Origin: Podaxis mareebaensis
Taxonomy: Eukaryota > Basidiomycota > Agaricomycetes > Agaricales > Agaricaceae
NCBI GenBank assembly: GCA_018524725.1
Contig: JAEUWP010000130.1
Span: 1-64,000 of the forward strand
DNA length: 64,000 nucleotides
Reading direction: 5' to 3'
A program made the translations under genes and the position numbers. Shown piece after piece: positions 34,297-46,154 of this stretch (positions are counted from its first letter, which is position 1; every line of letters begins with the position of its first letter). The notes under the pieces were generated by a model that worked only from the letters and a program-made list of their open reading frames with translations, ran no database searches and was not told the DNA's origin.

Positions 34297-37200
34297 ATGG
34301 AAAGATTGCTTGGACGCTTCCTGAGTGAAATCCGGGAATACTTGTACGTTTGATCAGTACTCGTCTGTCCTCACCGCTGACGCGACTTAGGACCAGTCAT
34401 GACGTCCTCTGGTTTTTGAGTCTGCTTCCATTTGTCTCGTTTCTCGTGTTACTCACCCAATGTCATCGGAGGGACTTCAACGAGGCCGCCAAGCCGCACG
34501 GTGGTTCACAGACGAATACTGGACGCTCTCATTTCGTCAGAAATGTCATTAATTTTCATGGTAGTTGGACTATCTTTGTCTTCCTGGTGGGCCGCGTAGT
34601 TGGGTGTATCATGCTATTTATCATAGTTTTGTGCCTCGAGGTGAGGAAATGTCCGGGGTTAATGGCACAAGAGTGCGCTTTCGGGATGGTTCTGTATTAT
34701 GTACGTCCTGTGCCGACTTCACTAATGGCCGCTGAACTCTTTTGCTTCAGTTCTACTCCATGGTTTTGGCCGCCGTCTCGGTCCTCAACACACCATTGCA
34801 GCGGATCTTTGGTCACCATTGCTCCATACTTCTCTTCACCTCTCTCCTTGTAAACGCCTATCGCAACATTTGGCCGCTTGCAACATATACCCAGGTCCCC
34901 GCCGACGCTCCCGACGGGCCCCTTTTATGGATGAAGATGGCGCTACTTCTAATCACGGCAGTCATAATACCTCTGTTCTCACCTCGGCAGTATGCTCCCG
35001 TCAACCCTGAGGTCCGTTGTACTCACCACCTTCCAACTCAGCATTGACCTTGGAGTGCTAGGAACCGGTCGAGGACGTTAATCCTGAGCAGACTACTCCC
35101 TTGTTTTCCCTGATAGTCTATGCATTCCTAGATCCGCTGCTCTTCCTCGCGGCTCGCTTGCCTCATCTCGGATATGACAAGCTTTTCCCCCTCGCGGATT
35201 ATGATTATTCGAGGAACACGACCAAGAGAGCCTTTCCCGTAACATTTGTTATTCTGATACGACATTTGTGTATGTTAACCAATGTCACCAGCACTTGGAT
35301 GTTTTTCAAGGTGCAAAGAAGAGACATCTCTTCTTCGGACTTGTGAGGACTTATCGTGTGTCGTCTTCCTCCCTTCATCAAACCTTTCCTGATTATCTTC
35401 GCTGCCCCCAGGATATGAACATTCTGTCCTCGCTGTGATGGTGGTCATCCAAGTGATTGCGAATTTCTTTTCACCCATAGGCATCAATATGATTTTGAAG
35501 TGGGTTTTCTTGTAGAACGAAGAAGATTCAATCTGACTGCCAATTGTAGATATCTTGAAACTGGAGGTCACGACGCCGTAGTCAAACCGTGGTTCTGGAT
35601 CTTCTGGCTGTTCTTCGGCCCCATGGCAGCTTCTCTAGCACGACAGTGGTACACTTTCGTAGCTACGAGGATGCTCATTCACGCTGAAGGGCTCCTGACC
35701 CAGTTGATCTTCGAGCACAGTCTACGCATCCGTATGAAGGCTGAGGCATCCGACCGACCCGATAAACCAAGGGATGGGTCTATGTCACTTAGACATGAAC
35801 GTCGTCGACCAAAGGCGGATAACCTAGTTGGGAAAATCAACAACCTTGCTACGACCGATATTGCCAACATCGACTTTCTCTTCTTAGACTTGCTCACTCT
35901 CTGTAAGTATCATCTGTGAAAATCATGAGGTTAGGCCTGATTGCAATCTAGTTTTGTATCATCCTTTGCAGATTATTCTTTGCATTACGTTCTTGTACCA
36001 GATTCTAGGGCTTAGGTATATATATTTTCTCGTATTTTCAGGAGCTGCTACTCTGACCAATATAATTAGTTCCTTCGTTGGCTTTGCGGCCATTCTGACA
36101 ATGGTGCCAATCCCGATCCTTATGGCAAAACTAACTCAAAATGTTCAGGTGGAAAGAATGAAGATGGTTCGTCTCTACCACATCCTCCACGTCTCGGCTG
36201 TGCTGACCGTCATGAAAGACTGATTCCAGAGTGCAGGCAGTAACAGAAAGTACGCTTCCTCAATATGCCAAGCCAATTAACAGGATTTATTGTATTACTT
36301 ACAGCCTGCAATGTTCTCCGTATGGTCAAGCTTTTTGGCTGGGAATCGGAGATGCACGAGAGAATTGCTGTTCGCCGAGCCGATGAGGTCAAGTGGTTAT
36401 GGAAACGCAAGTTTTATGACACGATTGTAGGGATGGTCAAGTCGGTGCTTCCTTTTCCATGCATGGCCATAGTGATTGACGGTTGTGTTTAGTTTCCTGA
36501 TACCAGCGTTCACGGCGCTTGCCACATATGCTGCATATACCGTAGTTTGGAAGGAGGAGTTGAGCGGTATGTCATCCCTCGTTGTTTAATCCTGACAATT
36601 ACTAAAACGAATGAAAGCTGCCAAGGTTTTCTCGACCTTGTCAGTATTTTCCCTTCTGCGTCAGTCCCTTCAAGCATCTTTTTTGTGCTTATCGCTATAC
36701 ATTGAAGGTAACCTGACCACTCAACCCCTACGTGCACGTCCTGACTTGATGCCATCCGCATAGGGAAAGTGTCATTGGACCGTCTCACTGACTTCATGCA
36801 AAATACGGAATTGCTTGATTTCCTCCGACCACCGTCTGAATCGCCCATCAATGACCTCGTAAACGAGGCACCTCCTGGTGTTCTAGGCTTCTGTGACGCA
36901 AGATTTGTATGGTCAAAGGACAGTACTGTTGACGCCCAGGCGTTCACGCTCCGCATTGACGGGGAGCTCCTCTTCAAGCCGAATGCGATCAATTTAGTCA
37001 TTGGACCCACGTACGTCACTTCATGTACAGGTTTTTGAACCTACTCAGCAGTCTTGCAGTGGTTCGGGAAAGACCTCGCTGTTGATGGCTCTTTTGGGTG
37101 AAATGCATTTCTTACCATTGCAACCGAACTCCTGGTATGGCTTGCCGCGTGAGGAGGGCATTGCCTACGTAGCTCAGGAGTCTTGGGTCCAAAACGACAC

Positions 37201-40200
37201 CATCCGTGGCAACATACTGTTCGGTTCACCGTATGATGAAGAACGTTACAAAGCTGGTATGATTGTCTCCTTCGTCCATTGCTCCTCTTGCCTCACGCAA
37301 AGTTCTAGTGCTTTATCAATGTGCCCTTGAGCAGGATTTGGAACTCTTTGAAGCAGGGGATATGACGGAGGTCGGCGAGAAGGGGCTAAGCCTCAGGTGG
37401 GCAAATCTCTTTCCAAGTCGATGCGGATCACGACGATAACGTTGATTAAATAGCGGGGGACAAAAGGTTTTTCTATTTCTGAGTGATCACCGTATTCGTC
37501 ATGCTCACGCTTCATCGACCGTAGGCCAGGATCACGCTCGCCCGTGCTATATACTCGAAGGCACAGACACTCCTTCTGGATGACATACTCGCCGCACTCG
37601 ATATCCACACGTATGGTGTTTGCTCGCGACTTTTTGAGCGCCTGGGGCTGACTTGGAATAGGTCAACTTGGATTGTTGAACGTTGTCTCAGTGGTGACTT
37701 GGTCAAGGGTAGAACGGTCATACTTGTGGTATGTTTCTATATGGGTGGCAAATTAATACGCTCAATTAAAATGACGTAGACCCATAATATTGCACTCACA
37801 AGTCACCTCGCGGAGTTCATTGTTTCTTTAGGGAGGAATGGCACAGTCGTCAGCCAAGGAACGGATATTTCATCCGCAGTCTCCAAAAACCCGACGTTGG
37901 CGTCTGAGATACAAGCCTCGCAGGGATCCGAAGGAATCGTGGAAGAGGTCGAGGTCGACAATAAAGAAACGCCGGCTCTTTCTAACGGACCCGCCAAAGG
38001 CAAACTCATCGTAGCGGAAGAAATCCAGCAGGGGCATGTGACTTGGAAGGCCATGAAGTTGTTCTTTTCATCCCTGGGTGGCAACCACCCCATATTGTTC
38101 TTTCTTGTATTTTCTTTCGGGCTATTGGTGACAGACCTGGCAACCATGTCTCAGTCATACTTCCTTGGTCATTGGGGATCGCAATATGTCGAGCGCAACC
38201 CAGATGAGATTAATCCGTTTTTGTGCGTCGCTCCCAGACTGGTATACAGATACCCTTACTCACGCTTCATCGTAGCTATCTTGGGGGGTACTCCTTGATC
38301 GTGATTGTGCTCATTGTGGCGTATTTCATCTCTAATATCTTCTATTTATATGGCATTATGCGTGCATGTGTCTCAATCCACAAACAGCTCATGGATGCGA
38401 TTCTGGGCACAACTTTCCGGTAAAACGTGTCCTCGATCTTTTCCTGTGAACCTGTTATTGATGTGTCTCAAACCCCAGCTGGCTTGATGAAACTCCAACC
38501 TCGCGCATTATTGCCCGGTGCACTCAAGATATCCGCGCGGTTGACGGACCGATCGCACAATGGACATTAACGCTCGCGGAATTTACAATATCCCTGGTCA
38601 CTAAACTCATAGTCATCGTTATTTTCTCGCCTGTTTTCCTTCTTCCAACGATTGGTGTGGCTGTGATCGGCGCACAGCTGGCGAGATTTTATCTCAAAGC
38701 CCAATTATCCGTCAAAAGGGAAATGAGGTAAGGATGACCCCCTCCTTTCATGATTTGTGCCCACCCACGTTCTCCTCACTTAGTAATGCCAAAGCCCCAA
38801 TACTCGCTCACTTTGGAGCTGCAATTGCCGGCCTAAGTATGTCCACCCCCTCAAACAACCTTCCCGAGTCATACTGATACTCTTTCCGAAGTTTCAATCA
38901 GAGCCTATGGTGCACAGGATGCTTTCAGACAGGAGTCCCTCAAACGCATCGACTTCTACAGCCGGACCGCCAGAGTTTCATACAACCTCAATCGTTGGAT
39001 CGCTGTCAGGATGGATGCACTGGGTGCCTCGTTCACTACTGCCCTAGCGGCATATCTCGTGTATAGCAGCGGAAACACCCCCACCGCCATTGGGTTCTCA
39101 TTAAATATGGCTGTTGAGTTTTGTAGCATGATTTTATGGTGGGTGAGGATGTTCAATGATTTAGAGGTGCAGGCGAACAGGTGGGTATGGTTCCGCCATA
39201 ATGCTCCCCAAATTATTGAGATCGAAAATTTAGTCTGGAGCGCATACAAGGATACTTGGAGATTGAGCAAGAACCTAAACCGAAGGAGGGTGGTCGTCCT
39301 CCCGCTGCCTGGCCTACCAGTGGGCATCTGCGAGTCGAAAACTTGAGTGCTCGATATTCCAAGGTACATGCTTTGAGTCAGGAGCTACAGGCATAACTAA
39401 CAACTTTCTGGCAGAACGGTCCAAACGTACTACACAGCATATCCTTTGAAATCAAGTCTGGAGAACGTGTCGGAGTGGGTGAGCATCCATTGATTGATCG
39501 CGTCTGCTAGATGTTCCAGTTTCTAACAATTCGTTCAGTTGGTCGAACTGGAAGTGGAAAGGTAATCCTACGTGCATATATTCAAGCGGCCTGAGCTCAG
39601 ACATGTGCAGAGTTCGCTGATGCTATCTCTGCTGCGATGCATTGTGGTAGACGGCGATGTCTACTACGATAGTATCAACACAAATAACATCAACCTTGAC
39701 GCTCTCCGATCGAAGATAACAATCATCCCTCAGGTCGTACGTCGCTTTCTTTTTACCGACACCGGCCACATTCTGAACGCCCCTCGCTTCAGCCCGAGTT
39801 GCTCAGTGGCACACTCAGAAGAAATCTCGATCCCTTCGAAGAATATGATGATGCAACACTGAGTGCCGCCCTCGGCGCTTCCGGATTATTCTCGTTGCAG
39901 ACCCAGGACGATGAGAAGCGGCTGACGCTGGACAGTCAGATCTCAAGTGGAGGGTCGAACCTCTCCGTCGGCCAGCGCCAGATTCTAGCTTTGGCTAGGG
40001 CGATGGTTCGGGAGAGCAAGCTGTTGATCTTGGATGAAGGTGCGCTACGAACCAACGGCTTTGAGGGATTGCAAAGCACTGAATCCCTGGATTACAGCCA
40101 CGTCTGCTATCGGTGCGCTGACATGTAGCTGTGGGGCTTATGGCGGTCTGATGATCTTGATGGGCAGATTACAAAACGGATGCTATAATTCAACAGTCAT

Positions 40201-40555
40201 TGAGACATGAACTTGGAAAAGATGTGACGGTCATCACTGTTGCACATCGTTTGCAGACTATCATGGATGCTGACAAAATCGTGAGTCTTTTACCGTTATT
40301 TTTACCCACTCTGAAGCTAATGGGCTTCGCGGCACCGACAGCTCGTTCTTGATGCTGGTAAAATTGTGAGTGATTGATTAGTGATCCATCTGTTACGACC
40401 ATTGCCAACATTTTGTGACTTAGATCGAATATGATTCACCGGCAGCTCTGTTGGCTAAGCCGTCCGGAACGTTCAAGTCAATGGTGGACGGAAGCGGTGA
40501 CAGGGAACATCTATACGCAATGGTCCACAGAGCCGAGCGAAGCGAGCCCGAGTAG
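34297..40555 (+). CDS. full-length ABCC (MRP-like) transporter, copy B
   Basis: Tandem paralogue of the gene at 26516, with matching exon-intron structure. It starts MERLLGRFLSEIREYL (first intron 34345-34390) and ends HRAERSEPE, stop at 40553-40555. All key motifs are present: GPTGSGKTSLL split by an intron (37012-37059), LSLSGGQKARITLARAI with a regular GT donor, LLLDDILAALDIHT, VGRTGSGKSS, NLSVGQRQILALARAMV, LLILDEATSAID and VAHRLQT. Relative to copy A it lacks a few residues in the TTD.xN..DF segment (about 35860-35900), but the frame is kept. So both copies look functional. Identity between copies is uneven: the last third, including introns, is nearly identical, while earlier introns differ clearly. 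Role as for copy A: ATP-driven export or vacuolar sequestration of unknown compounds. Confidence 0.9.
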
Positions 40556-41048
40556 AAGCAAAAAATCCATGATCCCGCGGAGTGCACCAAACCAACTAAA
40601 CGACCGGATCGCTCCACCCCAAGTTCATCAGATCGAAGTATTAAAAACCCCTCTCCCTCGACAATCCAAGTAAAAGGGTATATATATACACATATGGATG
40701 ACTCAAAATGAAGGATAAACTATCAAGATGTTCCAATGGTGATACGATCAAGAATTGCCCCATAGTCCAGCAATGAGCAATAAGTTATAAAAAGAGTCGG
40801 GTGCGGATCAAATGCCCATGATTGAAAAATAACATGGTGGTTCCATCTATGGTGTGATGTCGTAAATAGTCTACGCGTCATTAGTATCAAACTGTCGGGA
40901 AGGGGAGGAGGGAATGGAATGTTGTAAGGATGTAAGAGAAGGAAGAGAGGAGTGCGATTATGGTAGGGGTAATAAGGAGAGGAGGGACAATAATAGAACA
41001 TAGCATGTGAAATGCCATAATGATATTGGCGACGCATGCCACACTGCT
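40556..41048. other. intergenic, convergent 3' ends
   Basis: Holds the 3' flank of the ABCC duplication (similar to 32762-33105) up to about 40885. The part near 40958-41045 could be a last exon of the minus-strand gene that follows (see that entry). A TA repeat (TATATATACACATAT) lies at about 40680. Confidence 0.5.
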
Positions 41049-42375
41049 CTAAACACCAAGCACCATCTCGTTAGCACCGTGAAAAGGCAAGAACAGAAGC
41101 AAAGCAAAAGCGACGTACGATGATGGCGGAGGAGATTGCGTTATCCGGACATCCATTACAGCGACCAGCCCGTCAACCGAGTTGATCCCATTGATCCCAA
41201 CGGTGATGTTATGGTTGATGCCATCGTTTGTATTCTCAAGGAGCCCAGAGACGTAACGGATATTGGTTTCGTAAGTGTATCCACCCCACGAGGTTGACCC
41301 GGTGTAAGTCGTGATGTTGGTGAGGTTGGCGGTTGGGATCTCAAAGTGGGTAATGTTGCCTATCAGCCAGTCTCTGTTTGGCATAGTGAGTGGGGTGACG
41401 GGATGGGATGAATGAGGCTAGACGTACCGGCCTAGGTTGTATCCGTTAGGAATGATATCATGTTGTTCTGTGAGTAAGGTTCGATGATGAGTACAGAAGA
41501 TACACCGAATCAGGGAGATACGCACGGGCTATTGGCATCTCATAGGAGACAGCCATAAATATCGCACCACTATTGGCATCGTCAGACTTCGTACTGTCGC
41601 GTTCAAACATACAGCGAAGCGAGGAAGGCGTACCTGTTACCCTCAGGTCCATCTTGGACCCAGTACCGGAAGTGGTTCCCGCCTTGGATAGTTTCCTTGC
41701 ACGAGCCCAGCTCAGGATCACCATAGTTCCAACGGATAACGGATGTTTCATTTTCTGTAGTTCGTTCGCAAATTGTGAGACGCTGCACGATAAGATACAA
41801 GGGCGAGCAATGCATACGTACTATAGTCATGCCCATCTCCGAGGTTAGCTGCCTGGTTTGAGCCCGAATGTTGACCCAAGCATTCTCCCGAGAACCCAAA
41901 CGACCTGCGTCAGCCACCACACATACACGAGGCGAGAACCCGGTCAGCATCGAGTTAGGAACATTCCAAGATAAGAGGCAAACGTACAAGAAGTAGTTCC
42001 GCAGACCACCGTTGACCTCCTCATCGACCAGCACGCGAGGGTCGGAATTCCCAGTGATAATCGCGTTCAGAGGCTCGCCCTGACCCATAGGATATGTCAC
42101 AGGAATTTTCTAACAAATCACACATCACAAAAGTATAAATGAGTCTAACGTCAACTCCCAAGACGCAGCGAATATACACACACCGTTAACATACTTCCTC
42201 CACGCTCTAGCGGATTGTAATACCCTTCCGGTGGGACGTTCCTCTCATTGTTTCTCTCCCATAACGAAAGTGCACGTTTCCAATTCCAATTCCGGTAATT
42301 CCGGGAAAAGCATAAAGACGGTGTGGATGACGCGAGGATAATGAATGGTAGTAGCAGGTCGAGACTGGGGCGCAT
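41049..42375 (-). CDS. secreted, possibly GPI-anchored protein of unknown function
   Basis: Starts at 42375 with MRPSLDLLLPFIILASSTPS, a clear signal peptide. Exons 42375-42184 and 42109-41988 join at GSMLT/KIPVTYPMG. Further exons give SFGFSGECLGQHSGSNQ, NETSVIRWNYGDPELGSC, KETIQGGNHFRYWVQDGPE, SGAIFMAVSYEMPIA, QHDIIPNGYNLGRDWLIGN and a C-terminal domain with many N-glycosylation sites (ANLTNITTY, GINHNITVG). The pattern matches a secreted protein type common in basidiomycetes with no assigned function. Two C-termini are possible: an unspliced hydrophobic end with stop at 41049, or splicing at TC/GTACGTCGC to an exon ending CYVLLLSLLSLLPLP at 40958. Both are hydrophobic and would suit a GPI anchor signal. 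Confidence is high that it is a gene, low for role. Confidence 0.75.
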
Positions 42376-42643
42376 CGTTGGCAACGATGAGCACGATGGT
42401 AAGGAGAAAGGGAGAGACAAAGAAGGGAGGGAGACAGAGAAGGATTGAAATGGTCGGCCAAGACCCAACTCGGCAGACCCAAGTCCCCTTGGTATATTAC
42501 GTAATTATCATCTCTTATTCTTGCAGGAACAATGGCTTCGGGCGGAGAACGCAGGTGACCGCGATAGGGAAGAGGAAAGAACAAAGTATCAATGGGATAG
42601 CAATACAGTGCGCGCTATACAACTATTTACACGGATACATCTT
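42376..42643. other. short intergenic gap
   Basis: Promoter region of the secreted-protein gene and 3' flank of eIF3i; nothing recognised. Confidence 0.5.
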
Positions 42644-44156
42644 TTAGTCGGCAATGTCGAGGTCACCGTATGGTTTTGCTTTAAAGTACGAGTCGTCAAA
42701 GTGATGTACCCGTACGAAACCGTCCTCTCCCCCTGAAGCGTAGCAGGTACCGGCAGGATGCACAGCAAGCCTGGAAAACATTAGCAACATCAGTATGGTA
42801 TGTTCGACACGAGTTGGTAACGGAATCAACTGCGCACGTATTAATGGGACCGAAATGACCCTTGACACGGCCAACTTCCTCTTCAAAAATCTTGTGCCAG
42901 AACCGAGTCTCGAATTTTCCTTGGCGCAGCGACGTGGTGGTAACCTTCATAGCTTCTTGGCCACCACCCAAGAGTACCTGTCCGTCAATAAGATTTTTTT
43001 TTCGTCAGTGGGGTGATTTCTTGCCCGAAGAACTTTCGGTCTCACGTAAGGACGATTAGGCATAATGGCCGCACTGTTCAGTGGTGTTTCCGTCGAGAAT
43101 GTCTTGATGACTTGAAGGGTCTTGGTATCATGTATCTTTAACAACCATCCATCAGTCTTCGAGACAAAATTGAAGTGATACTGGGGTACTCACTCGGGCA
43201 GATTTATCCTTGCTGCTCGTGATGCAATACGTCCGATCCTTGCTCAACTGCAAATCCGTCACAACATCTCCATGCGCCCTCTCGTTGTTATTCAGCTCCT
43301 CCCCAGTCTTCACATTGAACAAAGCCACTTTGCCAGACTCGTGGCCCGTGATAATCACATTCGGCGTGTTGGTGAACGCACATACGGTCGCTTTCGATCC
43401 GATAGGGTTGAAGAAGTGCAATGGCTCCGTCGACTCTGAGTATTAACATCCCCATAATAAGTCATTTCGCGCCGGGGGCGAGAAGGCAGCGTAAGATGAC
43501 TCACGGTCGGTGCCATCGCCATCCCGATCAATCCTGAAGACCCGAATCGCACATTGGTAGCCCATACGTTGCTCAGTGATACACACGACCTGGGTTCCAT
43601 CATCGTTAAACGCTACCCGTTTCACCGCGGTTGGGAATTCCCATGTGAACAGATTTTTTCCCGTCTGGACAGACCATAGTCTCAGTGTGTTGTCGGCAGC
43701 TCCTGACACCATGAACATGCTCTCCGCTGCATGTCGAGCCCGTGAAGAAGAGCATTGCGGCGTAAAAGAAGGACGACAGAGACTAATCAGCATAAATTGC
43801 AAGGCCCAAAGCTAAAAGAAACGCACGATCAACATCCACAGTCCAAACCGTTCCATTATGCCCGTCATACGTCCCCAGCCTCTCTCCGTTATGCGTGAAC
43901 CAGACATTGATAACATGATCCTTCGAGCAGGAAAACAGCAAGTCACCCTCAGCGTTGAACTTGATCTGGGTCAGCGACCGCTCATGACCTTCGAGAGTAG
44001 ACCAAAAGGTATTGATTAGCCGCCGAACGAAAATCGCAGGTGATGTGATAGCCAGGGTGACAAAAGTTCACCTTGTAGTAGAATAGGTCTCTACAGCATG
44101 ATGTAACCGTCAGTATATTACACTTGAACGTCAATGGCGTTGGGTAGACTCACCAT
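42644..44156 (-). CDS. TIF34: eukaryotic translation initiation factor 3 subunit I (eIF3i/TIF34), WD40 protein
   Basis: The start codon ATG (44156-44154) is directly followed by an intron. Exon 2 is 44090-44072 (RPILLQ) and exon 3 is 43988-43827 ([20 protein letters not shown], then [20 protein letters not shown]). Later exons give [109 protein letters not shown] and [20 protein letters not shown], ending DLDIAD. These are the seven WD40 repeats of eIF3i, which forms a beta propeller in the eIF3 complex, scaffolds the 43S preinitiation complex and acts in the cytosol. It is a conserved housekeeping gene and a useful orthology anchor in an otherwise accessory region. Confidence 0.95.
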
Positions 44157-44481
44157 TTTGGCGTACTAATGAGGTTTTGCTGTGAGGGCCATCGACCATA
44201 GATTTGACTTTTCTTGATTGCACGTGCTCACAAGTTGCCTTTCCTGGAGCTTAGTCAGATGCGACCCAGCCGATAGTGGCTTCATGTTGCACAGCGTAAA
44301 TAAAGTCGATGGTAAATTACACGAGAGCAGGAAATATGGTGTGTGTCTGCAAGATAATCTATGGATATATGTATGAATCATTTGTCATGCAAAGAAAGAT
44401 GAATATAATAATATGCTGAAGGAGAAAACGCCAACTACACCAAGGATAAGAATCAGTGCACTCATATTCAGATACCAAAAG

Positions 44482-45261
44482 CTAAATACGTACCACGATA
44501 TCCGTCCAGGTCAACAGCGACCACACTCTATGAACCACCCATCTAAACCATGGTGCACCGACAACCGCCATGACGCAATCCACCCTCAGGTAGAGCATAA
44601 ACTCTAAACTCGCAAGGAGAATCACGTAATATTGCAAGAAGACGAACGCTTTCAGCAGTCGGAATATAAATCGAACGAGTCTAGTCCCGATCGAAACGAG
44701 ACGGAAGAGCGGGAGCTCAGAGGAGACGATGTAGGCTGCGAGTGACCCAACGAGCGTCCGAACCAAGAATGATTTCCAGTTCACGGCTAAGTTTCTTTGG
44801 GAGTGGTGTTTGGCACTACGAGCCATTGACGCAGCGACCCGATAAATCGACTGGGACGTCTCCGTTACGAGAGCTAAAGCTCGCGAGGTCGACCAAAACG
44901 ATATCTTCAACGCAATCCTAGTCAGCCACCGAAGGGGCGGGACGAACGGGAGGAAGAGGATGGGCGTCAAAACGGCGACACATGCACGGGTGGTGTCAAA
45001 GCATGAATTGCTCATAGCATGAACGATCAGGATGCTGAGTACGGCGAGGATCCCAAGTACGGTCGAGAAGGTGAAAGCGGTGTCTACGTTTCGATCCTGG
45101 GGGTCCTGGGCGGGGCTCTCCCTGGGGGTATCCGGCGCGGATTTCGACGGCGAAGAGTATGGGAGGTCGTGGGGGTACAGAGGCACCGACATTGGTCTCC
45201 TATCGCTCGCAATCCGACGTCTATTGGGTTCCCTTGAAGAACGGAACATAGTTGAAGACAT
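44482..45261 (-). CDS. unknown multi-pass membrane protein
   Basis: An open frame of 259 aa begins MSSTMFRSSREPNRRRIASD. The first ~60 residues are polar, Ser/Pro/Arg-rich and probably cytosolic. Hydrophobic segments follow: TVLGILAVLSILIVHAMS, CVAVLTPILFLPFVPPL, FLVRTLVGSLAAYIVSS and FVFLQYYVILLASLEFMLYL. Four or more membrane spans are likely. I recognise no family. A strong GTACGT sits just before the stop (after WTDIV), so the last residues may be replaced by a spliced exon (44482-44400 region). It lies head-to-tail upstream of eIF3i, and no functional link is evident. Reality of the gene is supported by length, composition and organised hydrophobicity only. Confidence 0.6.
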   Translation of the reverse strand: MSSTMFRSSREPNRRRIASDRRPMSVPLYPHDLPYSSPSKSAPDTPRESPAQDPQDRNVDTAFTFSTVLGILAVLSILIVHAMSNSCFDTTRACVAVLTPILFLPFVPPLRWLTRIALKISFWSTSRALALVTETSQSIYRVAASMARSAKHHSQRNLAVNWKSFLVRTLVGSLAAYIVSSELPLFRLVSIGTRLVRFIFRLLKAFVFLQYYVILLASLEFMLYLRVDCVMAVVGAPWFRWVVHRVWSLLTWTDIVVRI

Positions 45262-46154
45262 TTACGACACTCGCTAAGGCGACCCGACGCTAGTCACCTC
45301 GTCCTCCGAGGTCGGGTCAAGAGTGAAAGGAACGCAACTGCGTCCGAATCTATTTATACCTGCAGGGTGCCAGGGTTGATCGCAACCATAAATTTGGGTC
45401 CTGATGAGAAATGGTGTTTCAAACACATTTGCCCGTGGATACAGAAAACTAATGCAGGTAATTATAAATCGTTCACTGATTTTACATATATCGCACCGAG
45501 AAATCCAGCGACAAAGCGGACATCGTGAGTTTCATATATAAATATCAGCGAGTGGCTTGCTTGTCTATGATAACCTACGTCACATCTCCCTGAGCGCTTG
45601 CTGGGGCTCAGCCGGCCCGGCTGTACCAACACTGGGTGTAATTGCATTTGTTTGGCTACGGCTTCGCATTTTTGCCACGGACGCGTGCATGGCTTTGGTT
45701 CCTGCCTTTATGACATAGCCATGGATAAGCACCCTTCAGTACGACTGTATCATTAAGGTAGCACCATCTTCTGACACGAAATTAGTACTCCACGCTTGCG
45801 CCACTGTTAGACAAGTACCCCAGAACTTCGGGGTCATTGTTCCAGGCCTACAATGATATTGTTTATGGTATGTGCTAGATGGATTTTCGTCATTTATGAT
45901 GCGCTGACCTCCTTTCTAGCTCAGCAGTGGATCAGCGTCGAAGTCATCGAACTAGATAAGTGTGCACGAGGTGCGATTAAAGGCCGTAAAAAAGACGCGG
46001 TGAGTTTTCTCCATGAGTTCCTCTCCTTGTACTCAGAACGTGATGTAGGATACGTACATGCATGTCGTTCCATGCACCCTTTCTGAGAGTCTTTCAATTC
46101 AGTTGTGGGTTCTTCTCTCTTTGTATGATCCTCTATCACTCACGCGATGAGCCA
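45262..46154. other. intergenic, no convincing gene
   Basis: One plus-strand open stretch (45853-46083, MILFMVCARWIFVIYDAL) lacks any supporting feature. Nothing else is recognised. Confidence 0.45.

Noticed and set aside
45019..45277. Overlapping plus-strand frames
   Set aside because: Antisense to the N-terminal part of the membrane protein; no start context or homology.
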